From Cyanoderma ruficeps (lineage: Eukaryota; Chordata; Aves; Passeriformes; Timaliidae), in NCBI GenBank assembly GCA_008694505.1, contig VZDJ01007747.1, positions 25,731,367-25,795,366 on the forward strand: a DNA stretch of 64,000 nt, read 5' to 3'. The notes under the pieces are model-generated. The model did not search any database, was not told the origin of the DNA, and saw nothing but the letters and a program-made list of their open reading frames with translations. Position numbers and translations under genes: made by a program. Below are positions 1-14,900 of this stretch, in pieces. The first letter of the stretch is position 1. Each line of letters opens with the position of its first letter.

Positions 1-882
1 CCAGCTGTTTGAAGGCATAACAAAGAGACTGAAAAGAATATAGAATAAATATTTTCAAGAAGAAACATTATGGAATAAATAGGTGAATGAAGTTTAGTTA
101 GCATTTCTTTCCTCTTATGTAATGAAATTCTCAGTTGTCAGGCAAAAGATTGAAAATTCTGTTATCGGGCAGCAATATATATATATACACAAAAGGACCT
201 CCTTTTTTCACAATCAGTATTTGGGAAATGTATGAAGTAAGATCCTGCAGAGACCTCAAAGCATGTTGTTGTTGTTGTTGGGTTTCTTGGCTCTTTGAGG
301 ATGTGGCTGTCAATGGCTAGGTAGTATAATTTTCTCTGCTGCAACTGTTTGTTTAGGAACTTTTGAGTGCTTAGATTTCTGGAAGCTTATTTGGGAAGAT
401 GAGCATGTATCTTTTCTTACTCGCATTATTTTTATGACTGTCACCCGTAGCAAGCCTAAAGGGAACCTGCTCTACAGGGGAATTTTGGTCTGGCTCAATA
501 AGGTAGTTATTATTTTGGTTATCTTGGTTAATCATGTACCTTCAGTGAGCTTTAATCTGGGCCCAAAAGTATATTAAGCACCTTTTAACCATGGCTTCTG
601 GTGGTTTTTTTCAGCTGTTATTTAATAAAGAAAGAATGCATTGCACTGTACAGGTTCAAGGATGGGCTTGGTACCTCTCCTTTGAAAATCAGGATTTCTT
701 AAGGCAAATTATTTTAAATAATTTGAAATATTTGAATCAACAAATAAAACTTGCATCCAGTTTACATCTCAGAAGCATAAGCCATTTAATTCTAGACAGT
801 TAATGGGTTTTGCTTGTTTTGGTTAGGTTTCTTTTTTTTCATTTCACTGATAGAAATAAAAGTTTTGTATTTTTCTATCCTG

Positions 883-884
<2 letters not shown>

Positions 885-914
<30 letters not shown>
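885..914. repeat. Poly-T run (30 T)
   Basis: An uninterrupted run of 30 T. It could be the tail of a decayed minus-strand retroposed sequence, but no body is recognisable on either side. Length is likely unstable and prone to sequencing error. Confidence 0.9.
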
Positions 915-917
<3 letters not shown>

Positions 918-1848
918 ATTTCATGCTCCTCTTTTTCTCACTGGTGATGTGAAGTTAAGAATGCTTCACTGCTACAGAGGATGCTGTCAAGTTCACACTC
1001 AAAAACAGATTATTCTGCCCACTCTTTTCCCATAGAGGGTGAATTAGGGACTGTGTAGGCTTAGCAGAACTCTCTCCTCTTTTCTGAGGCAGGTGTGTCA
1101 GTATGAAACCCTGTGATTTATAGGAAAATGGAGTTGGGGCTGAAGATGAGGGGAGAAAATAAAAATGTCTAGGTTACAGGATGAGAGGGTAGAAGAAAAG
1201 TAGAAATATTTGAAAATATTTCTATTCTTTTCTATTTTCTAAAATAAATTATATGAGGCGTAGCTAAGCCAGGTTAGTATTGAAAAGCTTCTACTTTTTA
1301 TAAAGGTTTATGTCAAAATCCACACCTAGTTCCTCACTGTTACTGTCAAAGGTAATGGCATGTAAAAAAACCTCCAAAAATTCTTACTAAGAAGTCTGGC
1401 AAGGAAACACAAGCTAACTTATCCCACAGTATATTTAATTAGAAGGAATTCTGTCATTCTAAAAATCTCATAATGGACGTTCTTTTGCTTTTTGGGGCAT
1501 CATTCTATTCAATGCCTTGTGTGATACAAATGATACTTCTGCTTGTGCATCGACAAACACACATATGTGTGTGTTTTGTCAGATTTAGCCTTAGCAATCC
1601 TGGCTAAAACAATGTTTTTATTTGGTCATACCTGAAATACGAAAATAAAATTACAGGGGTTTTATGCAGTATTTTCTCCATATAGGCATTAGTGCTCAAA
1701 AATTTGTGAATCTTACAAAGAGAAGCTTGTCAGTGATGAAGGTTTAAATATGTATTAACTAGGAAAACAATGCTCTCTTCAGAGGCAGGCAACTCTGAAG
1801 CTTTTACCCTTCAGTACTTTTATCAGTCTGTACCCACTTAATTGTTAT

Positions 1849-1888
1849 GTGAGAGGTAACATGCAAATGTGAGAGTGAACATGCAAAT
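1849..1888 (+). repeat. Two tandem 20-bp units, each with an octamer ATGCAAAT
   Basis: Units 1849-1868 and 1869-1888 differ at two or three positions. Both end in ATGCAAAT (1861-1868 and 1881-1888), the consensus binding octamer for POU-family factors. It is a local duplication; regulatory function is inference only. Confidence 0.8.
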
Positions 1889-2800
1889 GTTATGTGAATT
1901 TGGCTTTTTGCTTGGGTGGTATAGTTTGTTTCTGATTTATTTACTGTTTTCAAGGAATATGGTAATATTTCCAGGAATTAAACTTGTGGAAGTGACTGCC
2001 TTGAGATGAACATGTAAATCAATTTAAAGAAGAAAATGCTGATGGTATCCCAAATAGATAAGAAATAACATATGTATTCATCTGTTTTTCCAGATTCCAT
2101 ACATTTGAGAGGCCCTCACAGGAGCTCAGTGTGAGCTCACATTTTATTCCCAATTCTGTCAATACAAAAGTTATTTTTATTTTTAGTAACTTTTTCCATG
2201 CAGCAGAAAAAACTGCAAACAATTTCACTTGGTTTGAGGCAAAAATACTTTCTTATAATTGAGTCACAAATAACCCCTTGTACCCTGCTGTATAGGATCT
2301 TTTTTCAAAGACATATATCATTCATGTACGACATCAGAAGTATGAGGAACCAAAGGTTTAAGAAAGAATTTTATATGTATTAAGTTCATTAAAACACTCA
2401 GATTTAAAGCAAGAAAAGCTGCTGTCAGTGAGAAGGATTTAAATGTATAAAGCTTATTTAGACACTGATTTAAGCGAGATCCTTCTGTAATTTTGCATTC
2501 ACATTTTAATGCAATCTATCGTTTAAACTTTTGTTTTTATTCCTTCCTTTATTAATAGTTCAAGCATGCATTTTTTGCTCCTACCAACAATCAAGTAAGG
2601 TCATTCTAGCAGTTGGAAACTTAGGGGGTAGACAAAATTTAGTGGAGGTTTGTTTATCAATTAATAGTTTAGAAGTGGCTTACATGCTATGGCAAAGATG
2701 TCTATTACTGATCTTTTCATTTTTGGACCATGATGAAATAATTATTCTTTACATGTTTTATTCCTGGAAACCTCCTAAACTTTTATTATCTTTTTCCTAG

Positions 2801-2916
2801 GACTTTAAGACAGGATTTGGTATCACTTTAATCCCTATGAATGTGGCAAATGTGAAACAAGTGGATCGGGCTGCAAAACAATCTTTTGAAATAATTACTC
2901 CTTATAAAAGCTTTAG
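2801..2916 (+). CDS. ARAP2: ARAP2 exon 1 of window: PH2 domain, middle strands
   Basis: The exon follows a TTTTTCCTAG acceptor and ends at AG|GTAAGA. It reads [14 protein letters not shown] and continues to [11 protein letters not shown], the late beta strands of the second PH domain. It starts in phase 0 and leaves two bases, completed to Ser by the next exon. The preceding coding exon is outside the window, since 1-2800 holds no ORF resembling PH or SAM sequence. PH domains of ARAP proteins bind phosphoinositides and position the ArfGAP domain at membranes. Confidence 0.93.
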
Positions 2917-5900
2917 GTAAGAACTTTAATATTTACTTTACAAAATATGCAATTAACTAAGGCACTAAAGAAATACTGGTTTCATACTGCAGTGCTGTAG
3001 CTATTTTGGATGAAAAGGTAATTTTATTGAGGATGTTCAGCAATTTTTAGAAAAATGGGAGGATTTTCTTTGATTTGTTTAGTTGTGTGCTTCATCTGTT
3101 AGCGCCTGACTAGGAATAATATGCCCACAGGTTCATACTCTTATGGAGCCTTTGTTCGCTCTGTGCAAGGGCAAAAGGAAGACAAAGAGAAGTGAATTCC
3201 TCCATTTTCACAAATTGACTTCATCCTAAGGAATAATAAACTTCCATAGTGAAATAATGCTGCATCCATTTAGTATTATGCATTTTATTTGAAAAGAAGC
3301 TTTCATGTGCTATCCCTTGTAAAATCCTTGGTTGAAAGCAGTTGAAAGTTTCACTTTGGCTGATTGCTGAGACTTGTAATGATTTGTAAGAAAATGAAAG
3401 TACATGCTAATAAAAGCCTTTTGTTAATGGTTGTGTTTCTTAAATGAAATGTCACAATGAAGGAGAAAAAGAAATCTCTTTGTTCTCCTGAGCTTGTTAA
3501 ATGTTAGCAAATACTTTCATTCTCAGTCAACTAGTGGGTAAATTAGTCTTGATCAGCAATTTGAATCTGTTGCTAGTTGGTAGATATCTAGTTCTTTGAT
3601 TTTTTCTTAAGACGTGACCATATTGATGTTTGTTTGCTATTTAATTTTTAAAAAGGTAAATTTAAATGAAAAGCAAGTATTTAAAAAAATTCTCAATAAT
3701 TTTTTTAATTCTCAGTCTTTTTTCTAATTCTCATTTAATTCTTCATGTTTCCTCATGTCATTCTATGCTTTTGTTAAAGTTCAGTCTTGGTAATAAAGTT
3801 TGGTAATTGGTAACACAAAAGGGTTGAAAGTAACTCAGGGATGTTACATGAATGTTACAAAAGCTATGTAGCTTATACTAGTAGTGGCTTTGTTAAAAAC
3901 AATACTAAACCAGAAGGAGTTTCATTGACTGAAAATACAAAATAATACATTCCATCTTAGAATTTTTATCTGTGTGGAGGAAGATTTTTGACTGGGATTT
4001 TGGGTGTAAATGTAATAAATAAGGAGACTACAGACCATGTTTAATTGGGCTTTAAAATAAAGATCAATAACACAGAAAAGTCAATTGTTTCAGCTTTACA
4101 GCAGAGTCAGAAAGAGAGAAACAAGACTGGATTGAAGCACTCCAGCAATCAATAGCAGAAACTCTATCTGATTATGAAGTAGCTGAGAAGATTTGGTTCA
4201 ATGAGTCCAACAGGAGCTGTGCCGACTGTAAAGCTCCCGGTCCTGACTGGGCATCCATCAATCTCTGTGTTGTCATTTGTAAGAAGTGTGCAGGTAGAGT
4301 AATTAATGACAAGCTAAGCTATGTGGGTTCTACAAAATGTCATATTTGCATATCTATGTATGTCCTTGGATTGGTGCTTTCTTTTTTTAATTTTTGAAGT
4401 GTTATCCTTGTGGAAGTTTTGAGAAACAAAATGTGAGCATAACTTTTTTTTAAGACCAAGGGCATCCTTATTCTAAAGCACTCCATGCATAAATGACATG
4501 TCTGTGGTGATTGAGTTCTCTCAGCTGAATCATCCTTCACAATTAGTGGAAATTAAGACACAATAACACTTAATGGGAAGGGTATGGCTTTTGCAAAGCT
4601 AGATGCCAACGAATAACAAAAATAACAAAATTTTTACTGTATAAATTTTGGGTATTAATTTTGTTACATCTTCACATATTTTACTGCCAAAAGGGATAGC
4701 TTTTTCAGGTACTACTCACAATATAGTTCTGTCATGCTTTATATTGAGATATGTGCTTAAGTGGTAAATTCAACAAAAAAATTCATGATTCTAGTCTTTC
4801 TTTCAAACCAAACTGTCCCAGAAATAGTCTACACGAGACAGCCTACTTTGTTTATTCATTACTATAAAACAAAATTAACTTTTTTTAAAAAAAAGAGGTG
4901 TGTTTTTGAGGCTTTTATTTAACATCTGAATGTCAAAACCAACTTTATTTAAAAATTAAAAATAGAATAAATCTGACTTCATCACATTTTTTTGATATCT
5001 CAGCAGAAGGGAAACCCTGTTTAAGTGCCTTAGTAAAGTAATGCTCTTGGATTTTCAGGACTACACAGATCTTTAGGACCAAGAGATTCAAAAGTCCGGA
5101 GTCTAAAAATGGATGCCAGCATTTGGAGCAATGAACTTATTGAGGTATGTTGGGCTATTCTAACTCTTTTTTTTCCATCTTGAAACCTGCTGTGTGAAGA
5201 GGAGCTACTTACTGCTTTACTCACAAGAAAACTGAACATATAACTGTTAAACAATACGGTGCTGTTACAGTAAACTTGATGTTTCTGGGCGTCACGCACC
5301 TCTGTAATTACAAATATTCGTTTGTTTTGCTGACAAAATGTACAATTTCCCTTAGGATTTCTCCAAGTATCCAATATTTTGAGGGAAAAAGTAATAAAAT
5401 GCTTTTGGAGAATGCTTATGCTGAAGAAAGGGGAAAAGAGAGGGAAACCTGTCACTACCACCTTAGCTGCTTGGGTTGTTAAAAAGTGGTGGTGGTAAAG
5501 AGTGGTTCTGATAGAGAGGGTTGGAGCTATCAGTGTTTTCTTTAAAACACATGGGGTACTATTCTCCAAACTTTAACTAATATTTTCTAATCTATAATGT
5601 AGTGCTATAACTGATTAGCCTTGTAAAGCTTAGCTGCTACTGATGATAAATGATGAGCACAGACCTTATTATTCATTTATAGATGACGATGGGCAGTGAC
5701 TGAGAGAGGCTTCTGTCTCCTGCAGGAAATTTTCTTTAATAACTTTCTTTTTCAACATTTAGCGGCTGAAAACTGTTTAGAGGCTAGCTTCATATCCTTC
5801 ATACTATTGTGCTAATTTATTCCATGCATCTCATCCAGCTCTTTATTGTCATTGGAAATAAGAGGGCAAACAGTTTTTGGGCTGGAAATCTTCCTCCAGA

Positions 5901-8900
5901 TGAAGAATTGCATATTGATGACTCTGCAGAAAAAAGGATAGCATTCATTACACAGAAATACAAAGAGGGCAAGTTCAGGAAAACACCTTTTCACTACAAA
6001 ACCAAGGAACAGTTGAATAAGGTAATATAACATGGTTAAGCCCATAATATGTTTTGGATTGTATTGTATCTGTGTGCAATTTGGTCATGTTGTTAAACTG
6101 GTGAGAAATTAGTTCAGCATTCTGAGTGACATTCTGACACAGTTGAATAAGGGTTATTTAGGAACCTTTGCAGAAGTCTTTGCCTGACTACCTAGTTTGT
6201 TTTTCCTGTTAGTTTGTTTAAAGAAGGTTATTGTAGTTCTTCCTATGTTTTCTTTAGCCATCAAATATGGATCTTTATTTTAATTCAACTGTAGTCTAGG
6301 GATTCAAATTTCCACTTCTTTAGATTACTTCTTTCTGGGTTTTTTTTTCATATCCCACGTGTCTGACATCTAACATTGAAATACAGTAGACAATTCATTG
6401 TTATCAATGGTGAAAATAGCTGATACACATTTTGTAGCTTATTGGAAATGAAAAAGCTAAAATTAATGATGCAAAATGTGTGTTGGCTACTTTTACAAAA
6501 ATAACAAATATTTTAGAGCTGTAGAATGGACAATTTCAATTATCAATGTCTCTGTAAATTTTGATGTCCATTTCACTGGATTCTAAGGTCTGATGGTTTG
6601 AGTCATGATTTTCCAGGGTTAATGAATACAGAAGAGTCTTAATGAATTTTGCAATTTTAATGTATTCAATTACATGAGTCAAATTGTCTCAAAAGATATG
6701 CACAGATTGTGGAGGTTGTTTTTTGTGGGGAAGGATATATATGTCAAATAATCATTTAAATACTGGGAAAAGTTATCAAATTCTCTATTGAGACATGAAA
6801 TTACCAAGTAATAAGGTGTTCATTGCCAAGTAATTCTAGAACTTTTACTGAAATGCATTCTCTGTTATCTTGTGCCTCCCAGATGCTTACGTGTTTATTA
6901 GAACAGCTAAATTTTGTAGGAGTAATCTTCCTATTTTGATTTACTTTTGTTTTCATCATTTAAGAAAAACTCAATTATTGACTAAATAACTTAAATAAAT
7001 ATTAAATAATAGAAATTTTAATGGGACAGGTTGTTGTAATTGTGTAGCTATTTTTGGTTTTAAGGTTTTGGACCTATCTTTTAAAAGAAAAAAATAAGTT
7101 TATCATGTTTGGCTTTGTGTATACAAAAATAAAAGGAGACTTATATTTTAGGATGTGGTGAGATGTTTAAATTTCAAGGAAGATGAACAAGCATCAAGAT
7201 ACATCTCAGTAAAAATATTAAAAATCAATAATATTAATAATCAATATTATCAATCTTAATATACCTTAATAGTACGTATTAATAAAAAGAGTGGCTTGCC
7301 TTATTGAGTGACTGTGGTTTAAAAAAAAGCTACCTAGGAATTTCAATATATGTCCTAGGAATGAAGTTTAAGAATCTAATCTCATCTCTTTGGTTGAACT
7401 TCTGAGGGCTGAAATAGTAAGAGTTTTTCTTTAGTAGTTTGATGTAAATAAACAGCAAGCTTCCACTCCAATTGTATTTACTCATGTTATCCTTCCCAAC
7501 TGAAATTTGTGAAAGCAACATTTTTCTGGGTTTGGGTTGATATTTTGGGATATTTTTGTTGTTGTTGCTGATTTTTTTCTGGATTCAGACTATGCTTCAT
7601 GATTTTTGATACTTATCAGTGTTTATGGTCCAGCTATATCAGGGGTGAAAGGATTGGCATGTATGTGTTGCCAGTAACTTTCCAATTTAAACAGACTTCC
7701 TATTTCCCCTCTCTATGATCAGGCCCTCTGTGCTGCTGTAGTGAAGCAGGATGTGCTGGAAACTCTGATGTTGCTGTTCAGTGGGGCTGATGCTATGTGT
7801 GCCACTGGAGACCCTGTTTACAGCACCCCATACTTATTAGCCAAGAAAGCTGGACAAAGACTGCAAATGGAATTCCTGTACCATAATAAGTTCTCAGGTA
7901 TGATGCATTTCTTTCTTTTAATTTTATATTGTGAAAAGGAGAAGGAAGCAATTCAGAAGCAAATTTGGTTTTGCTTTGAAAAATAGTGGTATAGCAGAGG
8001 GGCAGTTGTGATGGCATTAACTATATTTCATTACTGCACAATTTCAATTGTGTGCAGATTTGCTATTTTGCTCAGACATCATGTTTGGGACTTATAATAC
8101 TCCCAGACAGCACAGTGATAAGTCATAGATTTCATACCCTTAGTTATAGCACAAAAAAAACCATCTTCTCTGCCAATATTATTAGATTTTTACCAGAAAA
8201 AAAAATGGATACAGAAATTTAACATATGTCTAAAGAATTCATCTTGCAATTCTTTTGTTTCTTACAGATCATTTAAATTGATATCTACTCCTATGGCACA
8301 CAGACCTAGCTTTTTCTCACAAACTCTCCTCCCAAAATAAAACTCACCTCTTGAACCTGCACTTTGATCTATCCCAGAAACCTCTTTTTCCCATCACAGC
8401 TTCTGTTGAAGCTTGGAGCAAATGATAAACTTTGGCTTGGAAGTCAACAGTTCTGTTTTCAGTGTGTGGCTGTTATGAGCCTCTTGAAAACAGAAAGCTG
8501 CTCTTAACAGTAAATATATTGAGGTGTATGGATGTGACTGAGCTTTTCTTTTAAAAGCGCGGGACAGTGTCTGAAGCCATCAGGAGCTGAAAGTTCACAT
8601 GCAGATCTATACTGAAAAAAACACCTATGTGGATGTAGTCCTGGGGCAACTTTGCACTGGCTTGTGTCACTCTGCAAAGAAACACTGTATAGGCTGAACA
8701 AAAAAAGGTTTAGTGGGAAACACAGGAATGAATTAGGGCTTCCGAAGGCAAACACAGTGCCTTGACTTTGGCCTGAGTACTGCTCAGGCCAGTGCCATGC
8801 ACTGGATCATAGGATGCTGAGCTCAGTCAGGTGCAGACATGTAGCTAGGGTGTTTTTTTTAGCTACCTATGGTCTCAAGTGGTCCTAAGGTTATAGAGAA

Positions 8901-11900
8901 GTTTGTTTGTCTTGGCCCTGTCTTTTCTACTTTTGGCCCTCCAGCCAAGGTAGTGCCATCATGTTCTTATCTCTAGGGGAAGGGAGATCAGTGCATGTTG
9001 ATGATGATTCCCAGAACTGCTGTCTGTCTGCTACCAGAGCTGCTGGTAAACTCTACATAAGCCCTCAAGAGAAGCAATCTCCTTCTGTTGAAGTGTGTTA
9101 TGCAAGGGATGAGAATCAAAGTTTGGTACATCAGAAAACAGTATTTTATATTACCTTGGAAGCAGTGGTAGACAATGGCAACATTGTAACAAATGTGAAC
9201 AAATTTTTAAATGAATATGTTTTCTAATTATAAAAGTAAAACCAGTAACTTTTATGAGTGCTGTAGTAAGGTACTGCATAGCAACTACATATTTAAGGAT
9301 ATGCATTTAGAAAAATGTGTGGAAAAATGGCTTTAACTGATGTAACTGAAGATCTTTCACTTCTTTGTCTTTGAATAGATTTCCCAAACTATGATCCTTG
9401 TTTTGAAAGTGGCTTCTCTGAAGATTCTTCACATTCCACCTTTCTTTGTGAATTCTTGTACAAAGTTTCTTCTAATGCGGCTAAGCTTCCTACAGAGAAG
9501 AAATTAAAAGAAGGTATTTAACTTTTAATTTATGTATTTGAATAACACATGAATATTTATGTTTTGGATGAATTTTCTTCTTTTTATCTTCTTGCATTAC
9601 TTTTTTTTGAGATAAAATGTCTTTGATATGACATGTCCTCTTTTGATTCAGTAGACCTCTTTCAGATAAAGAAAATACTGTTTGTCTTGATCTCTTCGTT
9701 CAGTAGTTGACAGAGGAAGAAGACTGAACTTCTGAAAAATTGTTCAGTTAACACAGTAATTGATAAAAAACAAATAGAAACACTTTGTGCTTTAATTATA
9801 TTTAGATCAATGCCAAAAATTAATTTTCATCTAAAATTCTTCTATTACAGAAATCATTTACAAGTAGCATTGACTTTTTAATAGAGTATTTCTCAAGCTC
9901 ACCAATTTACAAAATCTTCCAAGTAGAAATGAGCATCTACAAAAACTCTGACAACTTGAGCTTTGTGAGGTGATAAAGCATGTATATCACAGTAGATATA
10001 CATGGTCTCCTGTGCATAACAGTCTTCTGTTTATCTTTTTTTTCTGAGAGAGAGAGGTGTACTCAGATAATTTTTCCCTTTTCTTTCCATTTGTCTTTCT
10101 ATATTTTTCTTCCATCTAAACAAATAACATGGATTTTTAAAATATGTGGTGATTTATTATTGAATTTATTGCTCCTAAAATTCTTACACGGCATCCTGCA
10201 CTGGTGTGTACATATTTTTTGTATGATAATGTCCATATTCTCATGGCATATGCCTTCAAGATCCTTAGTGGACATTAAAAGCATGCTGGAGTGTAGAACT
10301 CGTGTTTAAATATGCTTTAGAAGAATCTGTATGTTAGTGTGGCTCCAAATTCTTGAAAGCATTGTTGAAATAACTGAGCTAATGCCTGATCCACAGGCAT
10401 TTCCTAGCAGCTTTGCAGTTCTTAAAAAGATGCCTGTTTTGACAGAGGACTGCTTCTGGATAGGACTTTATCTGGGATTGTTCTGAAATTACACTGACCT
10501 TATCTGGGAAACAATGTCATAACTGCACACCACATTACTACTTGCTCCAAGTTCAGGCCTGATCTTTGTGCTGTGGGTATCTGTATATATTCATGAAGAA
10601 ATTTATAAAAAAACCCCAGAAGTCAGTGCTTAGGCAAGTGGAGAGCAGATACAAAGCAATCTGTTCTCACACAACGGCATATTAGAAGTGCAGTGTATTT
10701 GTAAAATCCTATATGGATTGAAGATTTGGCTGAAAGTGCTCCACAGAATGGCTTCTGTAGTCCTTTTCAGGAGAGATGCACCATGGCTGAGTACTGTTAG
10801 TAGGATGTCTTAAAATTTAGGAGGAAAGCCCCCAGGCAAGAAGTTTTGACTGTCTTCCATTTCAAGTCTTTAGTGGACAGAAATAAAGCTGCTTTGAAAC
10901 TTTGTAGACTGTCGTTTAGCATTGCACATACTACTTGAGGGAACATACCGTAAATGAAAAGGAACCAGATTTCTCTCAGCTCCGGTTTTGTTCTCTGAAA
11001 TTATGATTGTGTCTTGAAGATGGTGGACATCCTATTTGCTTTTTTGGGGATGGGCTTTTGTTTGCTTTGTTTTAGTATTCATGTTGAATTACCCATGGGT
11101 TTGTCAGGACTGATACTTCTGGGATGGACCCTTTACAGATACATAGGAAGATAGGTTTCTCTGACCATTTGCAGTTTGAGAAGACAAATGGAACAAGGGG
11201 AGGAGATTTAATGACATCCTTTCGAAAACAACAAGAAAACCTGGAACTTTGAATGAGAAACTACTCTTGCTTCAGGGGGCTCTAATCTATCTCTGTCCTA
11301 TTTAAGGAGCAGTATGACAGAAGTACTTCTTTTTCTCCTCTTTCACTGCATCCAGAAATGTTTCTAAATCTCACTATGAAGTTGTGAGTACTTCGTTACT
11401 ATGTGATGTAATATTCATATTGCAAATTATCGTGAATAACTGGAAAAAATATTTTCCTCTCTTACTCTCTTTGGGAAGTAGTTTGAGGGTTAGAGTATTA
11501 AGATGTGGGAGAAAATTTCAGTTCCCTCCTCTGCCTGCAGATATTCAAATAAGGTCATGTTAGCTGAAAAGTCTGACCTAACTATCTAGTTCTAGAGAAG
11601 AGAACTCCTGTTGAAACAGTTCTGATTTACCATGAACTAACTGAGGCCTCTGAAGGCCTGAGAGGGAGCACCATTCTCNATTATTATTATTATTATTATT
11701 ATTATTTATTTTTTTTTTTAATGCTGTGTGTGGATAGGGCTCAAACCCAGAATCCTGTGAAGCTGTTTAACCATTAGAATTAAGTTCTTCAGGGCTAGGA
11801 ATCTCTGAGGCAGTTGATAGCCTTGCCTTTAGTACCAAGGGCTGAAAATTTAAGTGCTTGCTTCTTGTCACTGTTAACTGTTACCCCTTTGTAGACCTGG

Positions 11901-14900
11901 CCCGAATTGTTAAAGGACACTGAAGAAATCATTCAGTGCTGTGAATTAACCAGGGGTTTAACCAACCAGGTGGAACACCTGGAAGCACAGCCTCGTTTTT
12001 CATTATGTGTGTCTCAGTGCAGGAGAGAGCCAACTCTGTGTGTACTTCTCATTATAGCAGCATCAGTGTTTTCAGCAGGGGTGCGTAAATTTTGAGGAGA
12101 GTTGTTGTTAATTAACAGCTGTTGTTATCAGCGGGGAGAGAGCTCAAATGTCGATGGTGTTCTGATGTAGTGGATCAAAAAGTAAAGCTGAGAGGTTTAA
12201 GGGCTCAAGTTTGATTTTTGCTTTTGTTTCTAGTGTGAAAGGTTTTGTGGAGCCCTTTAAAAAGCCTTGATAGTCCAAAATTGTCCTTGAGAGTTTGATA
12301 GTTAAGTGAATATTGAAGGAGTGAGCTGTTTTGTGGAATAGGTTCTGGAAGATGGGAGTGGGAAAGCTGGGGGACAAAAACCCCTGAACATCCAAAACCA
12401 TAAAATTTGGTCCTAAACTCCCTTAAACCTATATGTTATAAAGCCATTTATCTTATGTTTATTTTAGTACTTACCATGTGTATTTAGAGAGAATATAGGT
12501 AGTACTAGACAGCAAATAGCATGATACAAATAGATGTTAACAAATAGTACCAAAATATTTATTAAACTTATATAAACCTTATAGAAAACAACAGAAAAAG
12601 TAATTGGATGAAATTTCAGATAACATAGTTAGTATTTGGAAATTGCAACTGTTTTTTTGTTTGATTTTTGTGGACTTTTTTTTACCAGATCTACCAAATT
12701 CTCAGAAGAACTTTGTCAGCTGTATAGGAATTTTAGGACTGTGGAAAATAAAAACAGTATTTTCTTTTAGGATCTACTACTCTGCAGTAGTGGAAACAGA
12801 CGGACCTCAGATTTTATTCTAAGAACCAGACATAATAGAACCACACATTCACAGAATGAATTCATGACAATTTCAGTAGCAAATAGACATCACTATACTA
12901 TGTCATGTGTTGTATTCATATTTGAGGTCATAAGAGGGGGTAAACATTTAGTTGTAATTAAATATTCCAAAGAATTCATTGAAGTTGCTCTGCAGATTTT
13001 TTTCTTCATCTTGTATTTACTTATTTTTTAACAAAAACTTAAGAAAATCTGAACTTTTTATTATTTTTTTAATCACAGATTGCAACAAAAGATGGTGTAC
13101 TTTGGAAAGTGGCTTTCTGAGCTACTATGAAAATGATAAAACTACTACTCCTAATGGTATGATTGACATCAATGAAGTTATCTGTCTTGTAGTACACAAG
13201 TCAGAGTTCTTTTTAAATAGAGGGTAAGCTCCTGAATTCATATTTCAGTAAACAAACTGTTCATTTTTTCTTGAATTTTGAATAGGCAATTTAGAAAAAA
13301 AGCTGGTTTTATTTGATTTCAAGAAATTAGTGCTGTGTGATATTTGGGGATTTTTTTTAGAGTGATAGAATGAAAATATTTGGGTAATTTAAAAGGGCTG
13401 CTTAAATTAGAAACATCTGTTTCTTATTAAATCTGTAATGCATATTTCTCAGTGCTTGAAAGGTTATATGATGATAAATTGAACTATTAATACTAATTTT
13501 TCTTTCTGGCATTGACCTCTGTCTCAAACCAGAATTCTTGTTTTGCTTCATCCTTCTAATGCAGCAGACTAGAGCTCTCCAGAATGCTTCTGGATTTGGT
13601 CACAGAAGTATTGGTCTTTGAAATCCATTCTTTGTTCTGGACCTGAGGGCAACAGTGTAACTGATGAACATTTTTAGCTGGAGGATACCAACTTCTTTTT
13701 TTTCATGTGGTCTTGTTTTTTTTCTTTTATAACTCTCTCACATCCCATTTGTACTTGAAAAACATCACATGGAGAGTGACCTAAATCTGATTCCAGTGAT
13801 ACTCAATTTCTTTAATGCAAATTTTTATTTAAAATATACTTTGTATTTGTCTAACAGACTCCATAACACTTTCTTTTTTTTTAACATGTGTATATGCACC
13901 TAAAGTAAAATAAAACTTTCTATAGTATAATACTTTAATGCTTTTTGTTACAAAGCCAAATTGTCTGCAAATAAAGCATAGTCTATTCAAGTAAGCTTCT
14001 GAAAAAGATAATGGGGATAAAGGACTTTACTACAGGGAAGAGAAATCCTGAAACATGGTGATGTCTCAATATGCTGTCAAATATAGAGAAGTGATCTTCA
14101 CTATTCTGCAGTAGTTCTCTGATACCCAGAAAAAAAGAAAAAAAAAAATCACTTTTTTCTTCTGTCTTCAAATCTAACCTATTGCTTGCTGCCCTTCCAA
14201 ATGGTTCCATTTCAGGGTAATACCTAAATTAAAAAAACATGTTGGCTGAGTACTTCAGTCTTTGGAAATAACTAACCTCCTGTTGTGCTTTATCTGTGAT
14301 TGAGGAATTTTATGAGAAATTTTATTTAGATTTGATATTTCGTGTAGTGAAACAGCTGGTCCTTAAAAATGCCTATTCTGTTAGGACAAAGTGGTTATTG
14401 AAAGTGATAGAAGTGACTTATTCTCAGTTCTCCACATTTAGACAAATCTTAGTCTTCAGGATTGAAAGGAAAAAGCATACTCCATCTATTTGGCATCTAA
14501 TGAGAGGTCACAGACAAAATCATACTAAATCGGTGAACCATAATTTGTAGGTCAAAGACTGACTGACCCTAACTTCAGCACGATATTTACTTTCCAAATT
14601 CCACACCAATTTTAACTGGTTTGCTTTTTCTTCTTTTACTGTCCTTATTTGTCCATTAAAAATTGAATAAACAGAGTTCATCTGCTTTAATAGTGGTATA
14701 ATTTCAGAAGGAAAAAACCCCAAGAACCTCCCATAAGAAAACTTTTAAGAGCTTTTCTTGAGCTACAGCAACTTCAAAGTATTGCTACTGGTCTTGGTGA
14801 TGGCAGGTGACACTGAGTGACCCCGCATTTCACCCCAGCAGGTTCAGGCTGTCTGACACTAAAAGCCTCTTCAATTAGAGGGCAGGTGGAGGGCAGGAGC

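Larger units (their letters stand above)
1..2800 (+). other. ARAP2: Upstream ARAP2 intron (partial)
   Basis: No coding exon of the upstream SAM/PH1 region is recognisable. It holds a (GTT)n stretch near 264-280, a 30-base T run (885-914), an imperfect palindrome at 1551-1580 and a tandem 20-bp repeat at 1849-1888. Otherwise it is plain AT-rich intron. Confidence 0.8.

Noticed and set aside
5030..5569. 179-codon ORF on the minus strand, the longest open frame in the window
   Set aside because: It overlaps ARAP2 exon 3 antisense, has low-complexity Ser/Phe-rich content, no recognisable domain and no promoter or splice context. Part of its openness comes from the sense exon.
8907..9227. 106-codon plus-strand ORF in intron 5
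   Set aside because: No recognisable domain and no suitable splice phase; the ArfGAP-to-PH3 protein is already continuous without it.
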